Source: Microcella daejeonensis (GTDB lineage: Bacteria; Actinomycetota; Actinomycetes; Actinomycetales; Microbacteriaceae). From it: DNA of 64,000 nt. Location of the stretch: assembly GCF_026625045.1 (NCBI RefSeq), contig NZ_CP113089.1:310001-374000 (forward strand). The letters are read 5' to 3'. The translations under genes were made by a program, and so were the position numbers. The notes beneath the pieces were generated by a model. That model was not told the origin of the DNA. It searched no databases and was given only the letters and a program-made list of their open reading frames with translations. Below, piece by piece: positions 45,654 to 54,248 of the stretch (position 1 is the first letter of the stretch; every line of letters begins with the position of its first letter).

Positions 45654-45813
45654 GGATCGAGTGCGAACCGGAAGGCGGGGTCCGCGGATCGAGCACGGCT
45701 CGGCAGGTGCGGGCCGCGGATCGAGCGCGGACCGGCAGGCGGGGCGCGTGGATCGAGCGCGGACCGGCAGGCGGAGCGCGTGGATCGAGCGCGGACCGGC
45801 AGGCGCGGTCCTT
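45654..45813. repeat. Five perfect-period 32-bp tandem repeats
   Basis: Five units starting at 45654, 45686, 45718, 45750 and 45782, with consensus GGATCGAGCGCGGACCGGCA then GGCGGGGCGCGT. The right-hand three are nearly identical and the left two have drifted. There are no spacers, so it is not a CRISPR array. It lies in the gene-free region 45619-46372. Confidence 0.93.
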
Positions 45814-45839
45814 CCCGGGCTGGACCGCGTCCTTGAGCT

Positions 45840-45896
45840 CCTTCCACAACTACGGATCAGGCGAATCGCTCTCACCCGTTCCGCAGTTGTGGAAGG
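45840..45896. repeat. Long inverted repeat CCTTCCACAACT / AGTTGTGGAAGG
   Basis: CCTTCCACAACT, one unpaired base and CGGA (45840-45856) match TCCG, one base and AGTTGTGGAAGG (45880-45896), with a 23-base loop. It follows the 32-bp repeats directly. The pairing would form a 16-bp stem with one bulge; it could be a structured transcript end, a protein site or a remnant of a mobile element. Confidence 0.75.
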
Positions 45897-46230
45897 GCCG
45901 GAGGGGCCGGGCCGACTGGAGGGGCGGCGCGGACCGGACGGGCCGACCGGCGGGGAGGGGCCGACCGGCGGGGACGGGCAGACCGGCGGGGACGGCCGAC
46001 CGGATGGGACGGGCCGGCCGGAGGGATCAGGCAGACCGGAGGAGCTGGGCAATCCGGGCTCGCTCCCGACCGGTCGCGGCACGGGACGACAGCGAGCGCG
46101 GGAGCCGGGACGACGGTGAGCGCGGGAGCCCGGAGCCGGGAGCCGGGAGCCGGGAGCCGGGACGACGGTGAGCGCGGGAGGCGAGAGCCGGGAGCCGAGC
46201 GCGGAGCACCGGCACGGCCAGCGGGGTGGG
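45897..46230. repeat. Low-complexity GC repeats
   Basis: Two families of short tandem repeats. About 45930-46030 carries variants of GACCGGCGGGGACGG (15 bp). About 46085-46200 carries GGGAGCCGGGA and ACGACGGTGAGCGCGGGAGC units. Open frames across them have extreme composition and are not genes. Confidence 0.85.
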
Positions 46231-46308
46231 CGCGCGGCCGCACGCGGCCGCACGCAGCGCGTGGAGCCGGTGGCGGGCATCCCGCCCTCTGGGGGGGTGC
46301 AGAGACGA

Positions 46309-46345
46309 CGAACCCCCGCCGGCCGGAACGGCGAGCGGGGGTTCG
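46309..46345 (-). terminator. Terminator after citrate synthase gene
   Basis: A perfect 11-bp stem CGAACCCCCGC/GCGGGGGTTCG with a 15-base loop, 28 bases after the gltA stop. Confidence 0.88.
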
Positions 46346-46372
46346 AGACGATGCGATCGGGCGGCGCGAGCG

Positions 46373-47656
46373 CTAGCGCTGCGGCCAGTCGCGGGCGGCC
46401 GAGCCGATGTAGAGCTGCTGGGGGCGGCCGATCTTCGTCTGCGGGTCGGAGTTCATCTCGCGCCAGTGGGCGATCCAGCCGGGCAGGCGGCCGATGGCGA
46501 AGAGCACCGTGAACATGCGGGTCGGGAAGCCCATCGCCTTGTAGATGACGCCCGTGTAGAAGTCGACGTTCGGGTAGAGACGGCGCTCCTTGAAGTAGTC
46601 GTCGTCGAGGGCGATCTGCTCCAGCTCGCGCGCGATGTCGAGCAGCGGGTCGCTGATGCCGAGGTCGGCGAGCACGGCGTCGGCGCTCTCCTTCACGAGC
46701 TTGGCGCGCGGGTCGTACGACTTGTAGACCCGGTGGCCGAAGCCCATGAGCTTGATGCCGTCCTCCTTGTTCTTCACCCGCTCGACGAAGCGCTCGACGC
46801 TCTCGCCGCTGTCGCGGATGCGGCCGAGCATCGTCAGCACCGACTCGTTGGCGCCGCCGTGCAGGGGGCCGGAGAGGGCGTTGATGCCGGCCGAGATCGA
46901 GGCGAACATGTTGGCCTCGGTCGAGCCGACGAGGCGCACCGTCGAGGTGGAGGCGTTCTGCTCGTGGTCCTCGTGCAGGATGAGCAGCCGCTCGAGCGCC
47001 GTCGAGAGCACGGGGTTCACCTGGTACGGCTCGGCCATGGTGCCGAAGTTGAGGCGCAGGAAGTTGTCGACGAAGCTCAGCGAGTTGTCGGGGTACAGGA
47101 ACGCCTGACCGACCGACTTCTTGTGCGCGTAGGCCGCGATGACGGGCAGCTTCGCCAGCAGGCGAATGGTCGAGATCTCGACCTGCTCGGGGTCGTGCGG
47201 GTCGAGCGAGTCGCCGTAGTAGGTCGACAGGGCGCTGACGGCGCTCGAGAGCACCGACATGGGGTGCGCGTTGTGCGGCAGCGAGTCGAAGAAGCGCTTG
47301 AGGTCCTCGTGCAGCAGCGTGTGGCGGCGCACGCGCTCGTCGAACGCCGCGAGCTCGGCCGGCGTCGGCAGCTCGCCGTAGATGAGCAGCCACGCGACCT
47401 CGAGGAAGCTCGAGTTCGCCGCGACGTCCTCGATGGCGTAGCCGCGGTAGCGCAGCACGCCCTTCTCGCCGTCGATGTAGGTGATGGCGCTCTTGGTCGC
47501 CGAGGTGTTCACGAAGCCGTAGTCGAGGGCCGTGTAGCCGGTCTGCTTCGTGAGGGTCGAGAGGTCGATGCTGGATGCGCCGTCGACGCTCTGCAGGATC
47601 GGGAACTCCGCTGTTCCTCCAGGGAACTGCAGTGTGGCCTTGTCGGCGTCGCTCAC
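46373..47656 (-). CDS. gltA: Citrate synthase
   Basis: A 427-residue type II citrate synthase joining oxaloacetate and acetyl-CoA. The N-terminal segment TALDYGFVNTSATKSAITYI, the active-site histidine blocks (ISAGINALSGPLHGGANESV and GFGHRVYKSYDPRAK) and the catalytic aspartate near PNVDFYTGVIYKAMGFPTRM are all present. GTG 47656 has GAGGAGG four to five bases upstream. The leader is about 90 bases if TAGGCT at 47746-47751 is the -10 box. Confidence 0.95.
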   Translation of the reverse strand: MSDADKATLQFPGGTAEFPILQSVDGASSIDLSTLTKQTGYTALDYGFVNTSATKSAITYIDGEKGVLRYRGYAIEDVAANSSFLEVAWLLIYGELPTPAELAAFDERVRRHTLLHEDLKRFFDSLPHNAHPMSVLSSAVSALSTYYGDSLDPHDPEQVEISTIRLLAKLPVIAAYAHKKSVGQAFLYPDNSLSFVDNFLRLNFGTMAEPYQVNPVLSTALERLLILHEDHEQNASTSTVRLVGSTEANMFASISAGINALSGPLHGGANESVLTMLGRIRDSGESVERFVERVKNKEDGIKLMGFGHRVYKSYDPRAKLVKESADAVLADLGISDPLLDIARELEQIALDDDYFKERRLYPNVDFYTGVIYKAMGFPTRMFTVLFAIGRLPGWIAHWREMNSDPQTKIGRPQQLYIGSAARDWPQR

Positions 47657-47745
47657 TGCGCCTCCTCGCGTAGGGGTGGTCGGGGGTGGTGGCGGGATGC
47701 CCGCGGCGCGCGAGGTGGCGGCGCCGGGCGGGGGTGCCCGGTTAC

Positions 47746-47775
47746 AGCCTAGGCGCAAACGCTGACCAGTACCGC
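47746..47775 (-). promoter_or_regulatory. Possible gltA promoter
   Basis: TAGGCT on the minus strand, with GTTTGCGCC just upstream, in the 190-bp gap between dapC and gltA. The -35 element is not clear. Confidence 0.35.
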
Positions 47776-47846
47776 ATCGGCCAAGAGGTGGGGACGGCCC
47801 TTGTGGAGAGCCTCCAGAACCCCTCGTGAAGGCCGACAGCCGAGGG

Positions 47847-48971
47847 TCAGAACGCCGCGAGACGTGCTACGGCGGCGGCGATCCGCTCGTCCGACGCGGT
47901 GAGCGCGAACCGCACGTGGGTCGAGCTCTCCCCCTCGTAGAAGGAGCCGGGGGCGACGAGGATCCCGTGAGCGGCGAGCCGCTCCACGGTGGCCCAGCAC
48001 GGCTCGTCGCGGCTCGCCCACAGGTACAGCCCGGCCTCGGAGCGGTCGATGCGGAAGCCCGCGCCCTCGAGAGCCGTGCGCAGGGCATCCCGTCGCGCGC
48101 GGTAGCGCTTCCTCTGCTCGGCGACGTGGGCCTCGTCGTCGAGAGCGGCGACCATCGCGGCCTGCACGGGCGCGGGCGGGATGAGGCCTGCGTGCTTGCG
48201 GGCCTCGAGCAGCGCGCCGATGAGGGCGGGGTCACCGGCCGCGAAGGCCGCGCGGTACCCGGCGAGGTTCGACTGCTTCGAGAGCGAGTAGACGGCGAGC
48301 ACGCCCGCGTGATCGTCGCCGCAGACCTCGGGGGCCAGGATGCTCGGCACGCGCTCGGGAACCTCCGAGTCGTCGCGCGCCCACCCCTCCGGCTCCCAGC
48401 CGAGCTCGGCGTAGCACTCGTCGTCGACGATCACGGCCCCGAGCTCGCGCGCCCGCCGCACGGCGGATCGCAGCTGCTCGACGCCGAGCACGGCGCCGTC
48501 GGGATTGCCCGGGCTGTTGAGCCAGACGAGCTTCGTGCCCTCCGGCCAGCGCGCCGGGTCGTCCTCGGCGACGGCGCGCGCCCCGATGAGCGCGGCGCCG
48601 ACGGCATAGGTCGGGTAGGCGGTGCGCGGGTGCACGATGACGTCGTCGCGCCCGAGGCCGAGCAGCAGCGGCAGCAGGGCGACGAGCTCCTTCGAGCCGA
48701 TCGTCGGCAGCACGGCATCGGGGCCGGCGAGCGTCACGCCGCGGCGGCGCAGGAACCAGCGGACGATCGCCTCGCGCAGCGCGGGCGTGCCCATCGTCTG
48801 CGGGTAGGCGTGGGCGTCGGTCGCGGCCACGAGGGCCTCGCGCACGACATCGGGGGTCGCATCGACGGGCGAGCCGACCGAGAGGTCGACGATCCCGTCG
48901 GGATGCTCGCGCGCCCGCGCCGCGAACGGGGCGAGCGAGTCCCAGGGGAAGTCGGGAAGCTGCAGCGCCAC
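47847..48971 (-). CDS. dapC: Succinyldiaminopimelate aminotransferase
   Basis: A 374-residue class I/II PLP aminotransferase, the expected size of actinobacterial DapC. The PLP lysine lies in SLSKQSNLAGYRAAF (about residue 235), with the NSPGNPDGAV motif (about residues 155-164) and the DDECYAELGWEPEG segment before it. It converts N-succinyl-2-amino-6-ketopimelate, linking DapD and DapE. ATG 48971 is 13 bases after fdxA, the usual fdxA-dapC pair. Confidence 0.92.
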   Translation of the reverse strand: MALQLPDFPWDSLAPFAARAREHPDGIVDLSVGSPVDATPDVVREALVAATDAHAYPQTMGTPALREAIVRWFLRRRGVTLAGPDAVLPTIGSKELVALLPLLLGLGRDDVIVHPRTAYPTYAVGAALIGARAVAEDDPARWPEGTKLVWLNSPGNPDGAVLGVEQLRSAVRRARELGAVIVDDECYAELGWEPEGWARDDSEVPERVPSILAPEVCGDDHAGVLAVYSLSKQSNLAGYRAAFAAGDPALIGALLEARKHAGLIPPAPVQAAMVAALDDEAHVAEQRKRYRARRDALRTALEGAGFRIDRSEAGLYLWASRDEPCWATVERLAAHGILVAPGSFYEGESSTHVRFALTASDERIAAAVARLAAF

Positions 48972-48984
48972 GGGTCGAGAGGGA

Positions 48985-49302
48985 CTACGCCTGCGGCGGC
49001 AGCGCGGTGATCACCGCGTGATCGGAGTGGATGACCCCGACCTTCGCCGCTCCGCCGGGCGAGCCGATCTCCTGGAAGAACTCGACGTTCGCGGTGTAGT
49101 AGTCGCTCCACTGCTCGGGCAGGTCGTCCTCGTAGTAGATCGCCTCGACGGGGCACACGGGCTCGCAGGCGCCGCAGTCGACGCACTCGTCGGGGTGGAT
49201 GTAGAGCATCCGGTCGCCCTCGTAGATGCAGTCGACAGGGCACTCGTCGATGCAGGCGCGATCCTTGACATCGACGCAGGGAAGGGCGATCACGTAGGTC
49301 AC
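48985..49302 (-). CDS. fdxA: Ferredoxin FdxA (3Fe-4S/4Fe-4S type)
   Basis: A 105-residue 7Fe ferredoxin. The first cluster ligands are in PCVDVKDRACIDECPVDCIY and the second in ECVDCGACEPVCPVEAIYYE. It is an electron carrier. GTG 49302 overlaps the DUF6113 stop as GTGA. Confidence 0.94.
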   Translation of the reverse strand: MTYVIALPCVDVKDRACIDECPVDCIYEGDRMLYIHPDECVDCGACEPVCPVEAIYYEDDLPEQWSDYYTANVEFFQEIGSPGGAAKVGVIHSDHAVITALPPQA

Positions 49303-49724
49303 AGCGCGGTCCTGTCCTTATCTTCTTCGGGGGTCGTCTCGATGCTAGTGGGCGCGGCGCGGTGAGGCCGCTGAACGTCGGGCCAGGCGAGCACGAGCAG
49401 GGCGATGATCCCGAGCCCCAGGATCCAGGCGTAGCCCGGCGCGTTGCCCGGGATGATCACGCTGCCGCTCGGGCTGGGGATCGCGAGCCAGCCGACGACG
49501 CCGCCCAGCAGCAGCGCGGCGGCGAGGGTCGGCAGGCGCCCGCGCGTCGTCGCGCGCACTCCGAGCAGGAGCGTCGCCGCCGTGGCGAGCGCCATGACGA
49601 TCCCGAGCGGCGGGATCGACTGGTGGGTGAACGAGCCGACGAGGCCGAGCACGGCGCCGCCGAGCGCGGCGAGCGCCGTGGAGCCCGCCCGCCCGAGCAG
49701 TGCGATGGGGCGGGGCTCAGGCAT
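49299..49724 (-). CDS. DUF6113 membrane protein
   Basis: A 141-residue protein with about four membrane helices (LAALGGAVLGLVGSF; LGIVMALATAATLLLGVRA; LAAALLLGGVVGWLAI; YAWILGLGIIALLVLAW) and an acidic tail. It matches the actinobacterial DUF6113 pattern, which commonly lies next to fdxA. It overlaps ilvE by eight bases and fdxA by four. Function unknown. Confidence 0.82.
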   Translation of the reverse strand: MPEPRPIALLGRAGSTALAALGGAVLGLVGSFTHQSIPPLGIVMALATAATLLLGVRATTRGRLPTLAAALLLGGVVGWLAIPSPSGSVIIPGNAPGYAWILGLGIIALLVLAWPDVQRPHRAAPTSIETTPEEDKDRTAL

Positions 49725-50841
49725 CGAGGCGGAGCATCCACCCGTGCGGATCGGGGCGGCGGCCGTACTGGATGTCGGTCAGCTCCTCGCGGAGCGACAT
49801 GGTCAGCGCGCCGGGCGCGGCGTCGGCCGAGCCGATCTCGAAGCTCTCGCCGTCGACGACGCCCTTGAGCAGGCCGATCGGCGTGACGACGGCCGCGGTG
49901 CCGCAGGCGAAGGCCTCGACGATGTCGCCGCTCGCGACGCCGTCGCGCCACTCCTGCAGCGAGACCTGGCGGCGCTCGACGCGGTGCCCGCGATCCTCGG
50001 CGAGCTGCAGGATCGAGTCGCGCGTGATGCCCTCGAGGATGGAGTCGCTGTGCGGGGTGATGAGGGTGCCGTCCTTGCGCACGAGCACCACGTTCATGCC
50101 GCCGAGCTCCTCGAGCCAGACGCCCTCGACCGAGTCGAGGAACAGCACCTGCTGGCAGCCGTGCTCGGCGGCCTCGGCCTGCGCCACGAGGGAGGCGGCG
50201 TAGTTGCCGCCGGTCTTCGCCGCGCCCGTGCCGCCCTTGCCGGCGCGGGAGTACTCGGTCGAGAGCCAGATCGACACGGGGCTGACGCCGCCGCTGAAGT
50301 AGGCGCCGGCCGGGGAGGCGATGACGTAGTAGTTGACCTTGTTGGCCGGGCGCACGCCGAGGAAGGCCTCCTTGGCGAACATGAAGGGCCGCAGGTACAG
50401 GCTCGTCTCGGGGGCGCTGGGCACCCAGTCGCCGTCGACCGCGATGAGACGGCGGATCGATTCGAGGAAGTGCTCGGTGGGCAGCTCGGGCAGCGCCATG
50501 CGGCGGGCGGAGCGCTGCAGTCGGCGCGCGTTGGCGTCGGGCCGGAAGCCCCAGATGCTGCCGTCGGCGTGGCGGTAGGCCTTGAGGCCCTCGAAGATCT
50601 CCTGCCCGTAGTGCAGGACGGCGGCGGAGGGGTCGAGCGCGATCGGACCGTAGGGCTGCACGCGGGGGCGGTGCCAGCCGCCGCGCTCGCTCCAGCAGAT
50701 GTCGACCATGTGATCGGTGAAGTGCTTGCCGAAGCCGGGGTCGGCGAGGATCGCCGCGCGCTCCTCGGCCGAGGTCGGGTTCTCGGAGCGCAGCGTCTGG
50801 AACATCAGGCTCTGAGAGGCCATCTGCAGGGGGATCGTCAT
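49717..50841 (-). CDS. ilvE: Branched-chain amino acid aminotransferase
   Basis: A 374-residue fold-type IV PLP enzyme for the last step of valine, leucine and isoleucine synthesis. The PLP lysine is in GGTGAAKTGGNYAASLVAQA (about residue 208), with the early motif LHYGQEIFEGLKAY and the later FLDSVEGVWLEELGGMNVV. The ATG 50841 follows leuB by 123 bases, with a short hairpin (CCCCGCG/CGCGGGG) in the gap. Confidence 0.95.
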   Translation of the reverse strand: MTIPLQMASQSLMFQTLRSENPTSAEERAAILADPGFGKHFTDHMVDICWSERGGWHRPRVQPYGPIALDPSAAVLHYGQEIFEGLKAYRHADGSIWGFRPDANARRLQRSARRMALPELPTEHFLESIRRLIAVDGDWVPSAPETSLYLRPFMFAKEAFLGVRPANKVNYYVIASPAGAYFSGGVSPVSIWLSTEYSRAGKGGTGAAKTGGNYAASLVAQAEAAEHGCQQVLFLDSVEGVWLEELGGMNVVLVRKDGTLITPHSDSILEGITRDSILQLAEDRGHRVERRQVSLQEWRDGVASGDIVEAFACGTAAVVTPIGLLKGVVDGESFEIGSADAAPGALTMSLREELTDIQYGRRPDPHGWMLRLDA

Positions 50842-50964
50842 GGTCGTCCTCGAGGGTCGCCGGTGCGGGGATGCTCCCCGCCGGTGGAGTGTGGGTTCAG
50901 GGTACTCCCCGCGGGTCGCGGGGTTCCGGGGGCGCGGCGCCGGGTGGGCGCGGGCCGCCGCGCG

Positions 50965-52017
50965 TCAGACCGTGCCGAGCGCGGCGACGATCGCGTCGCC
51001 CACCTCGGCGGTGGTGCGACGCGCCCCGCCGCGAGCGGCGAGGTCGGCGGCGACCGCGCGCTCGATGCGCGCGGCGGCGGACGCCAGCCCCGTCTGCTCG
51101 AGCAGCAGCGCCACCGACAGGATCGCCGCGGTGGGGTCGGCCTTCTGCTGCCCCGCGATGTCGGGGGCCGAGCCGTGGACGGGCTCGAACATGCTGGGGA
51201 AGGCGCCAGAGGGGTTGAGGTTGCCCGAGGCCGCGAGGCCGATGCCGCCGCTGATGGCGGCGGCGAGGTCGGTGAGGATGTCGCCGAAGAGGTTGTCGGT
51301 GACGATGACGTCGAAGCGGGCCGGATCGGTGACGAGGAAGATCGTCGCGGCGTCGACGTGCAGGTAGTCGACGGCCACCTGCGGGAACTCCGCGGCGACG
51401 CGGTCGACGGTGCGCTGCCAGAGCGCACCGGCGTTGACGAGCACGTTGGTCTTGTGCACGAGCGTCAGGCGCCCGCGGCGGGCGACGGCCTGCGCGAAGG
51501 CGAAGCGCACGACGCGCTCGACGCCGTAGGCGGTGTTGACGCTCGTCTCGTTCGCGATCTCGTGCGGGGTGCCCACCCGGATGCTGCCGCCGTTGCCGAC
51601 GTAGGGCCCCTCGGTGCCCTCGCGCACGACGACGAAGTCGACCTCGCCGGGGTTCGCGAGCGGGCTGGCGACCCCGGGCAGGATGCGCGTCGGGCGCAGA
51701 TTGACGTGGTGGTCGAGCGCGAAGCGCAGGCGCAGCAGCAGCCCGCGCTCGATGATGCCGCCCGCCAGGCGCGGATCGCGCGGATCGCCGCCGACCGCCC
51801 CGAGCAGGATCGCCTCGTGCTGCCCGAGGGCGGCGAGCGTGTCCTCCGAGAGGATCTCGCCCGTCGCGAGGTAGTGCCCCGCTCCGAGCGGGTAGCGGGT
51901 CTCGCGCACGACGGCCTCGCCGTCGACCGCCGCGTGCAGCACCTTGAGCGCCTCGGCCACGACCTCCGGGCCGATGCCGTCGCCGAGGATGACGGCCAGG
52001 TCGATGGTGCGGGTCAT
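50965..52017 (-). CDS. leuB: 3-isopropylmalate dehydrogenase
   Basis: A 350-residue NAD-dependent decarboxylating dehydrogenase for leucine synthesis. The N-terminal [18 protein letters not shown], the substrate arginines ([20 protein letters not shown]) and the metal/NAD region ([20 protein letters not shown]) are in place, and the C-terminal [20 protein letters not shown] is canonical. A 187-bp gap separates it from the divergent DUF6458 gene. Confidence 0.95.
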   Translation of the reverse strand: MTRTIDLAVILGDGIGPEVVAEALKVLHAAVDGEAVVRETRYPLGAGHYLATGEILSEDTLAALGQHEAILLGAVGGDPRDPRLAGGIIERGLLLRLRFALDHHVNLRPTRILPGVASPLANPGEVDFVVVREGTEGPYVGNGGSIRVGTPHEIANETSVNTAYGVERVVRFAFAQAVARRGRLTLVHKTNVLVNAGALWQRTVDRVAAEFPQVAVDYLHVDAATIFLVTDPARFDVIVTDNLFGDILTDLAAAISGGIGLAASGNLNPSGAFPSMFEPVHGSAPDIAGQQKADPTAAILSVALLLEQTGLASAAARIERAVAADLAARGGARRTTAEVGDAIVAALGTV

Positions 52018-52204
52018 AGCGGGGCCTCTCGCGGGGGTGGGAAGGGCATCCAGCGGAATCTCAGGCTGGAGGGCGCATGCCCGGAGTCCCGGGCCCTGCA
52101 GGCCTTCAGGCTACCCGTTGCGCGCCGATGCGCGGAGACGGGCACTACCGCCGGATACACAGGAAACGCTAAAGTGACGCACTGAATCGAAAGGAGCTCC
52201 CCCT

Positions 52205-52450
52205 ATGAGCATCGGTTTCGGAATCTTCCTGTTCGCGGTGGGCGCCATCCTGGCCTTCGCCGTGAACGTCAGCGTCGATGTGGTCAACCTGGACGTCATC
52301 GGGTACATCCTGATGGCGGCCGGTCTCGTGACCGTCATCATCGGCATCGGCCTCATGGCGCGACGCCGCTCGGCGATCACCACCGAGCACCGTCGCACCG
52401 ACCCCGTCAGCGGCGAGAGCGTCACGCGCCGCGAGTCGGACGTCCTCTAG
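52205..52450 (+). CDS. DUF6458 small membrane protein
   Basis: An 81-residue protein with two membrane helices (FGIFLFAVGAILAFAVNV and IGYILMAAGLVTVIIGIGLM) and a charged tail (RRSAITTEHRRTDPVSGES). This is the DUF6458 pattern. AAGGAG lies ten bases before ATG 52205. It has its own perfect-stem terminator. Function unknown. Confidence 0.87.
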   Translation: MSIGFGIFLFAVGAILAFAVNVSVDVVNLDVIGYILMAAGLVTVIIGIGLMARRRSAITTEHRRTDPVSGESVTRRESDVL

Positions 52451-52464
52451 AGCTCCTCGAACGC

Positions 52465-52503
52465 CGAACGGCGCCGCCCCCGTCAGGGGTGCGGCGCCGT
52501 TCG
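52465..52503. terminator. Terminator between DUF6458 and agmatinase-like genes
   Basis: A perfect 13-bp stem CGAACGGCGCCGC/GCGGCGCCGTTCG with a 13-base loop, between convergent genes. Confidence 0.88.
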
Positions 52504-52530
52504 CATGAGCGGGCTCGCGCGGCCGGATCG

Positions 52531-53478
52531 TCAGCCGCGCGGCGCCATCGCCGAGATGAGCTCGTAGGCCACGTGCGAGGCGGCGACCGCGGTGAGCTGC
52601 GCGTGGTCGTAGGCGGGGGCGACCTCGACGACGTCGGCGCCGACGAAGCGGTGCTCGGCGAGGGCGCGCACCATGCCGAGCAGCTCGCGGCTCGTCATGC
52701 CGCCCGCCTCCGGCGTGCCGGTGCCCGGGGCGTGCGCGGGATCGAGCACGTCGATGTCGATCGAGACGTACACCGGGGCATCCCCCAGACGGGCGCGCAT
52801 GCGCTCGATTGCGCGCGGCAGACCCTCGTCCTGCAGGTCGTCGGAGGTGATGACGGCGAAGCCGAGGCGCTCGTCGTCGCGCAGATCCTGCCGGCTGTAG
52901 AGCGGCCCGCGGATGCCGACGTGCAGGCTCGCGGTCGTGTCGATGAGCCCCTCCTCGCTCGCGCGGCGGAACGGGGTGCCGTGCGTCACGGGCGCGCCGA
53001 AGTAGGTGTCCCAGGTGTCGAGGTGCGCATCGAAGTGCACGACGGCGACGGGACCGCCCGCGCGCTCGGCCGCGACCCGCAGCAGCGGCAGCGCGATGGT
53101 GTGGTCGCCGCCGATCGTCACGAGGCGCGCGCCGTCGGCGGTGAGCTCGCGCGCCGCGCGCTCGATGGCGGTGACGGCCTCGGCGATGTCGAAGGGGTTC
53201 GCGGCGATGTCGCCCGCGTCGACGACCTGCTGGTTCGCGAAGGGCGAGACGTCCTGCGCGGGGTTGTAGGGCCGCAGCAGCCGCGAGGCCTCGCGCACGT
53301 GCGCGGGCCCGAAGCGCGCGCCGGGCCGGTAGCTCACGCCCGAGTCGAAGGGCACGCCGACGACGGCGATGTCCGCGCGCTCGACCTGGTCGAGGCGCGG
53401 CAGGCGCGCGAAGGTGGCGATGTCGGTGTAGCGCGGTCGCGTGCTGGCATCGGCGGGGCCGACGGGCTCGGTGGTCAT
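52531..53478 (-). CDS. speB: Agmatinase/ureohydrolase
   Basis: A 315-residue ureohydrolase. The manganese ligands are in [10 protein letters not shown] (about residues 113-122), [16 protein letters not shown] (about residues 134-150) and [20 protein letters not shown] (about residues 223-242). Agmatinase (putrescine synthesis) is the usual call; guanidinopropionase-type relatives look similar. ATG 53478 has GAGGAG seven bases upstream. It is divergent from an XRE-cupin regulator, which probably controls it. Confidence 0.88.
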   Translation of the reverse strand: MTTEPVGPADASTRPRYTDIATFARLPRLDQVERADIAVVGVPFDSGVSYRPGARFGPAHVREASRLLRPYNPAQDVSPFANQQVVDAGDIAANPFDIAEAVTAIERAARELTADGARLVTIGGDHTIALPLLRVAAERAGGPVAVVHFDAHLDTWDTYFGAPVTHGTPFRRASEEGLIDTTASLHVGIRGPLYSRQDLRDDERLGFAVITSDDLQDEGLPRAIERMRARLGDAPVYVSIDIDVLDPAHAPGTGTPEAGGMTSRELLGMVRALAEHRFVGADVVEVAPAYDHAQLTAVAASHVAYELISAMAPRG

Positions 53479-53650
53479 CCCGGCTCCTCTTCTCGCGGCG
53501 CCCGTGCGTCGCGGTCGCTCCAGATTAGTCACTGCAGGTATCCAAATGTTGTCCCATGGTGAACATGAGCGGTGAGCGAATAGTCTGTCCCCCAGTACGG
53601 GACCGAGCATCCGCTCGAGCACCCGCCCGATCGACGCACTCGGAGGCGCC

Positions 53651-54235
53651 GTGAGACCCGTCCACCCCACCGCGAGCCGCGAACCCGTGCGCATCGGGGC
53701 CCGGCTGCGGGCATCCCGTCTCGCCCAGGGCCTCACCGTCGCCCAGGTCGCGGAATCGGCCGGCCTCACCCGCGGGTTCCTCAGCCGGGTGGAGCGCGAC
53801 GAGACCTCGCCCAGCGTCGCGACCCTCATCACCGTGTGCCAGGTGCTGTCGATGCCCGTCGGCGACCTGTTCGAGAGCGTCGAGAACGACGTCGTGCACC
53901 TCGGCGAGGCCCCGCTCATCAACATGGGCGGCAGCGGACTGGAGGAGCGCCTGCTCACGCCGCGCGGGCAGGGCCGCGTGCAGCTGCTGCGGTCGACGCT
54001 GCAGCCCGGCGCGACGGGGGGCGCGGAGCCCTACACGATCAACTGCGACGTCGAGGTGGTGCACGTCGTGAGCGGCGCGCTCGAGCTGCGGCTCGGCAAC
54101 GAGATCCAGGTGCTCGAGGCGGGCGACACCGCGACCTTCCCCGGGCGCGAGCCGCACACCTGGCGCAACGGCCACGACGGGATCACGGAGATCGTCTGGG
54201 TGCTCGTGCCCGCGGCCTGGAGCGGCTCGAGCTGA
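53651..54235 (+). CDS. XRE-family regulator with cupin domain
   Basis: A 194-residue regulator. The N-terminal helix-turn-helix covers about residues 15-70 ([37 protein letters not shown]). The C-terminal cupin covers about residues 115-194 ([36 protein letters not shown]). Such proteins often control polyamine or amino-acid genes, consistent with the divergent agmatinase-like gene. The start is GTG 53651. The 172-bp divergent gap holds ATGTT and AACAT (near 53545-53565) as a possible operator. Confidence 0.87.
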   Translation: MRPVHPTASREPVRIGARLRASRLAQGLTVAQVAESAGLTRGFLSRVERDETSPSVATLITVCQVLSMPVGDLFESVENDVVHLGEAPLINMGGSGLEERLLTPRGQGRVQLLRSTLQPGATGGAEPYTINCDVEVVHVVSGALELRLGNEIQVLEAGDTATFPGREPHTWRNGHDGITEIVWVLVPAAWSGSS

Positions 54236-54248
54236 GGAGCGGCGCGCC

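Noticed and set aside
45654..45813. CRISPR array
   Set aside because: The 32-bp units are contiguous, with no spacers, and no cas gene is present.
45897..46372. Small genes in the low-complexity region
   Set aside because: All frames have extreme Pro/Arg/Gly composition and follow the repeat period.
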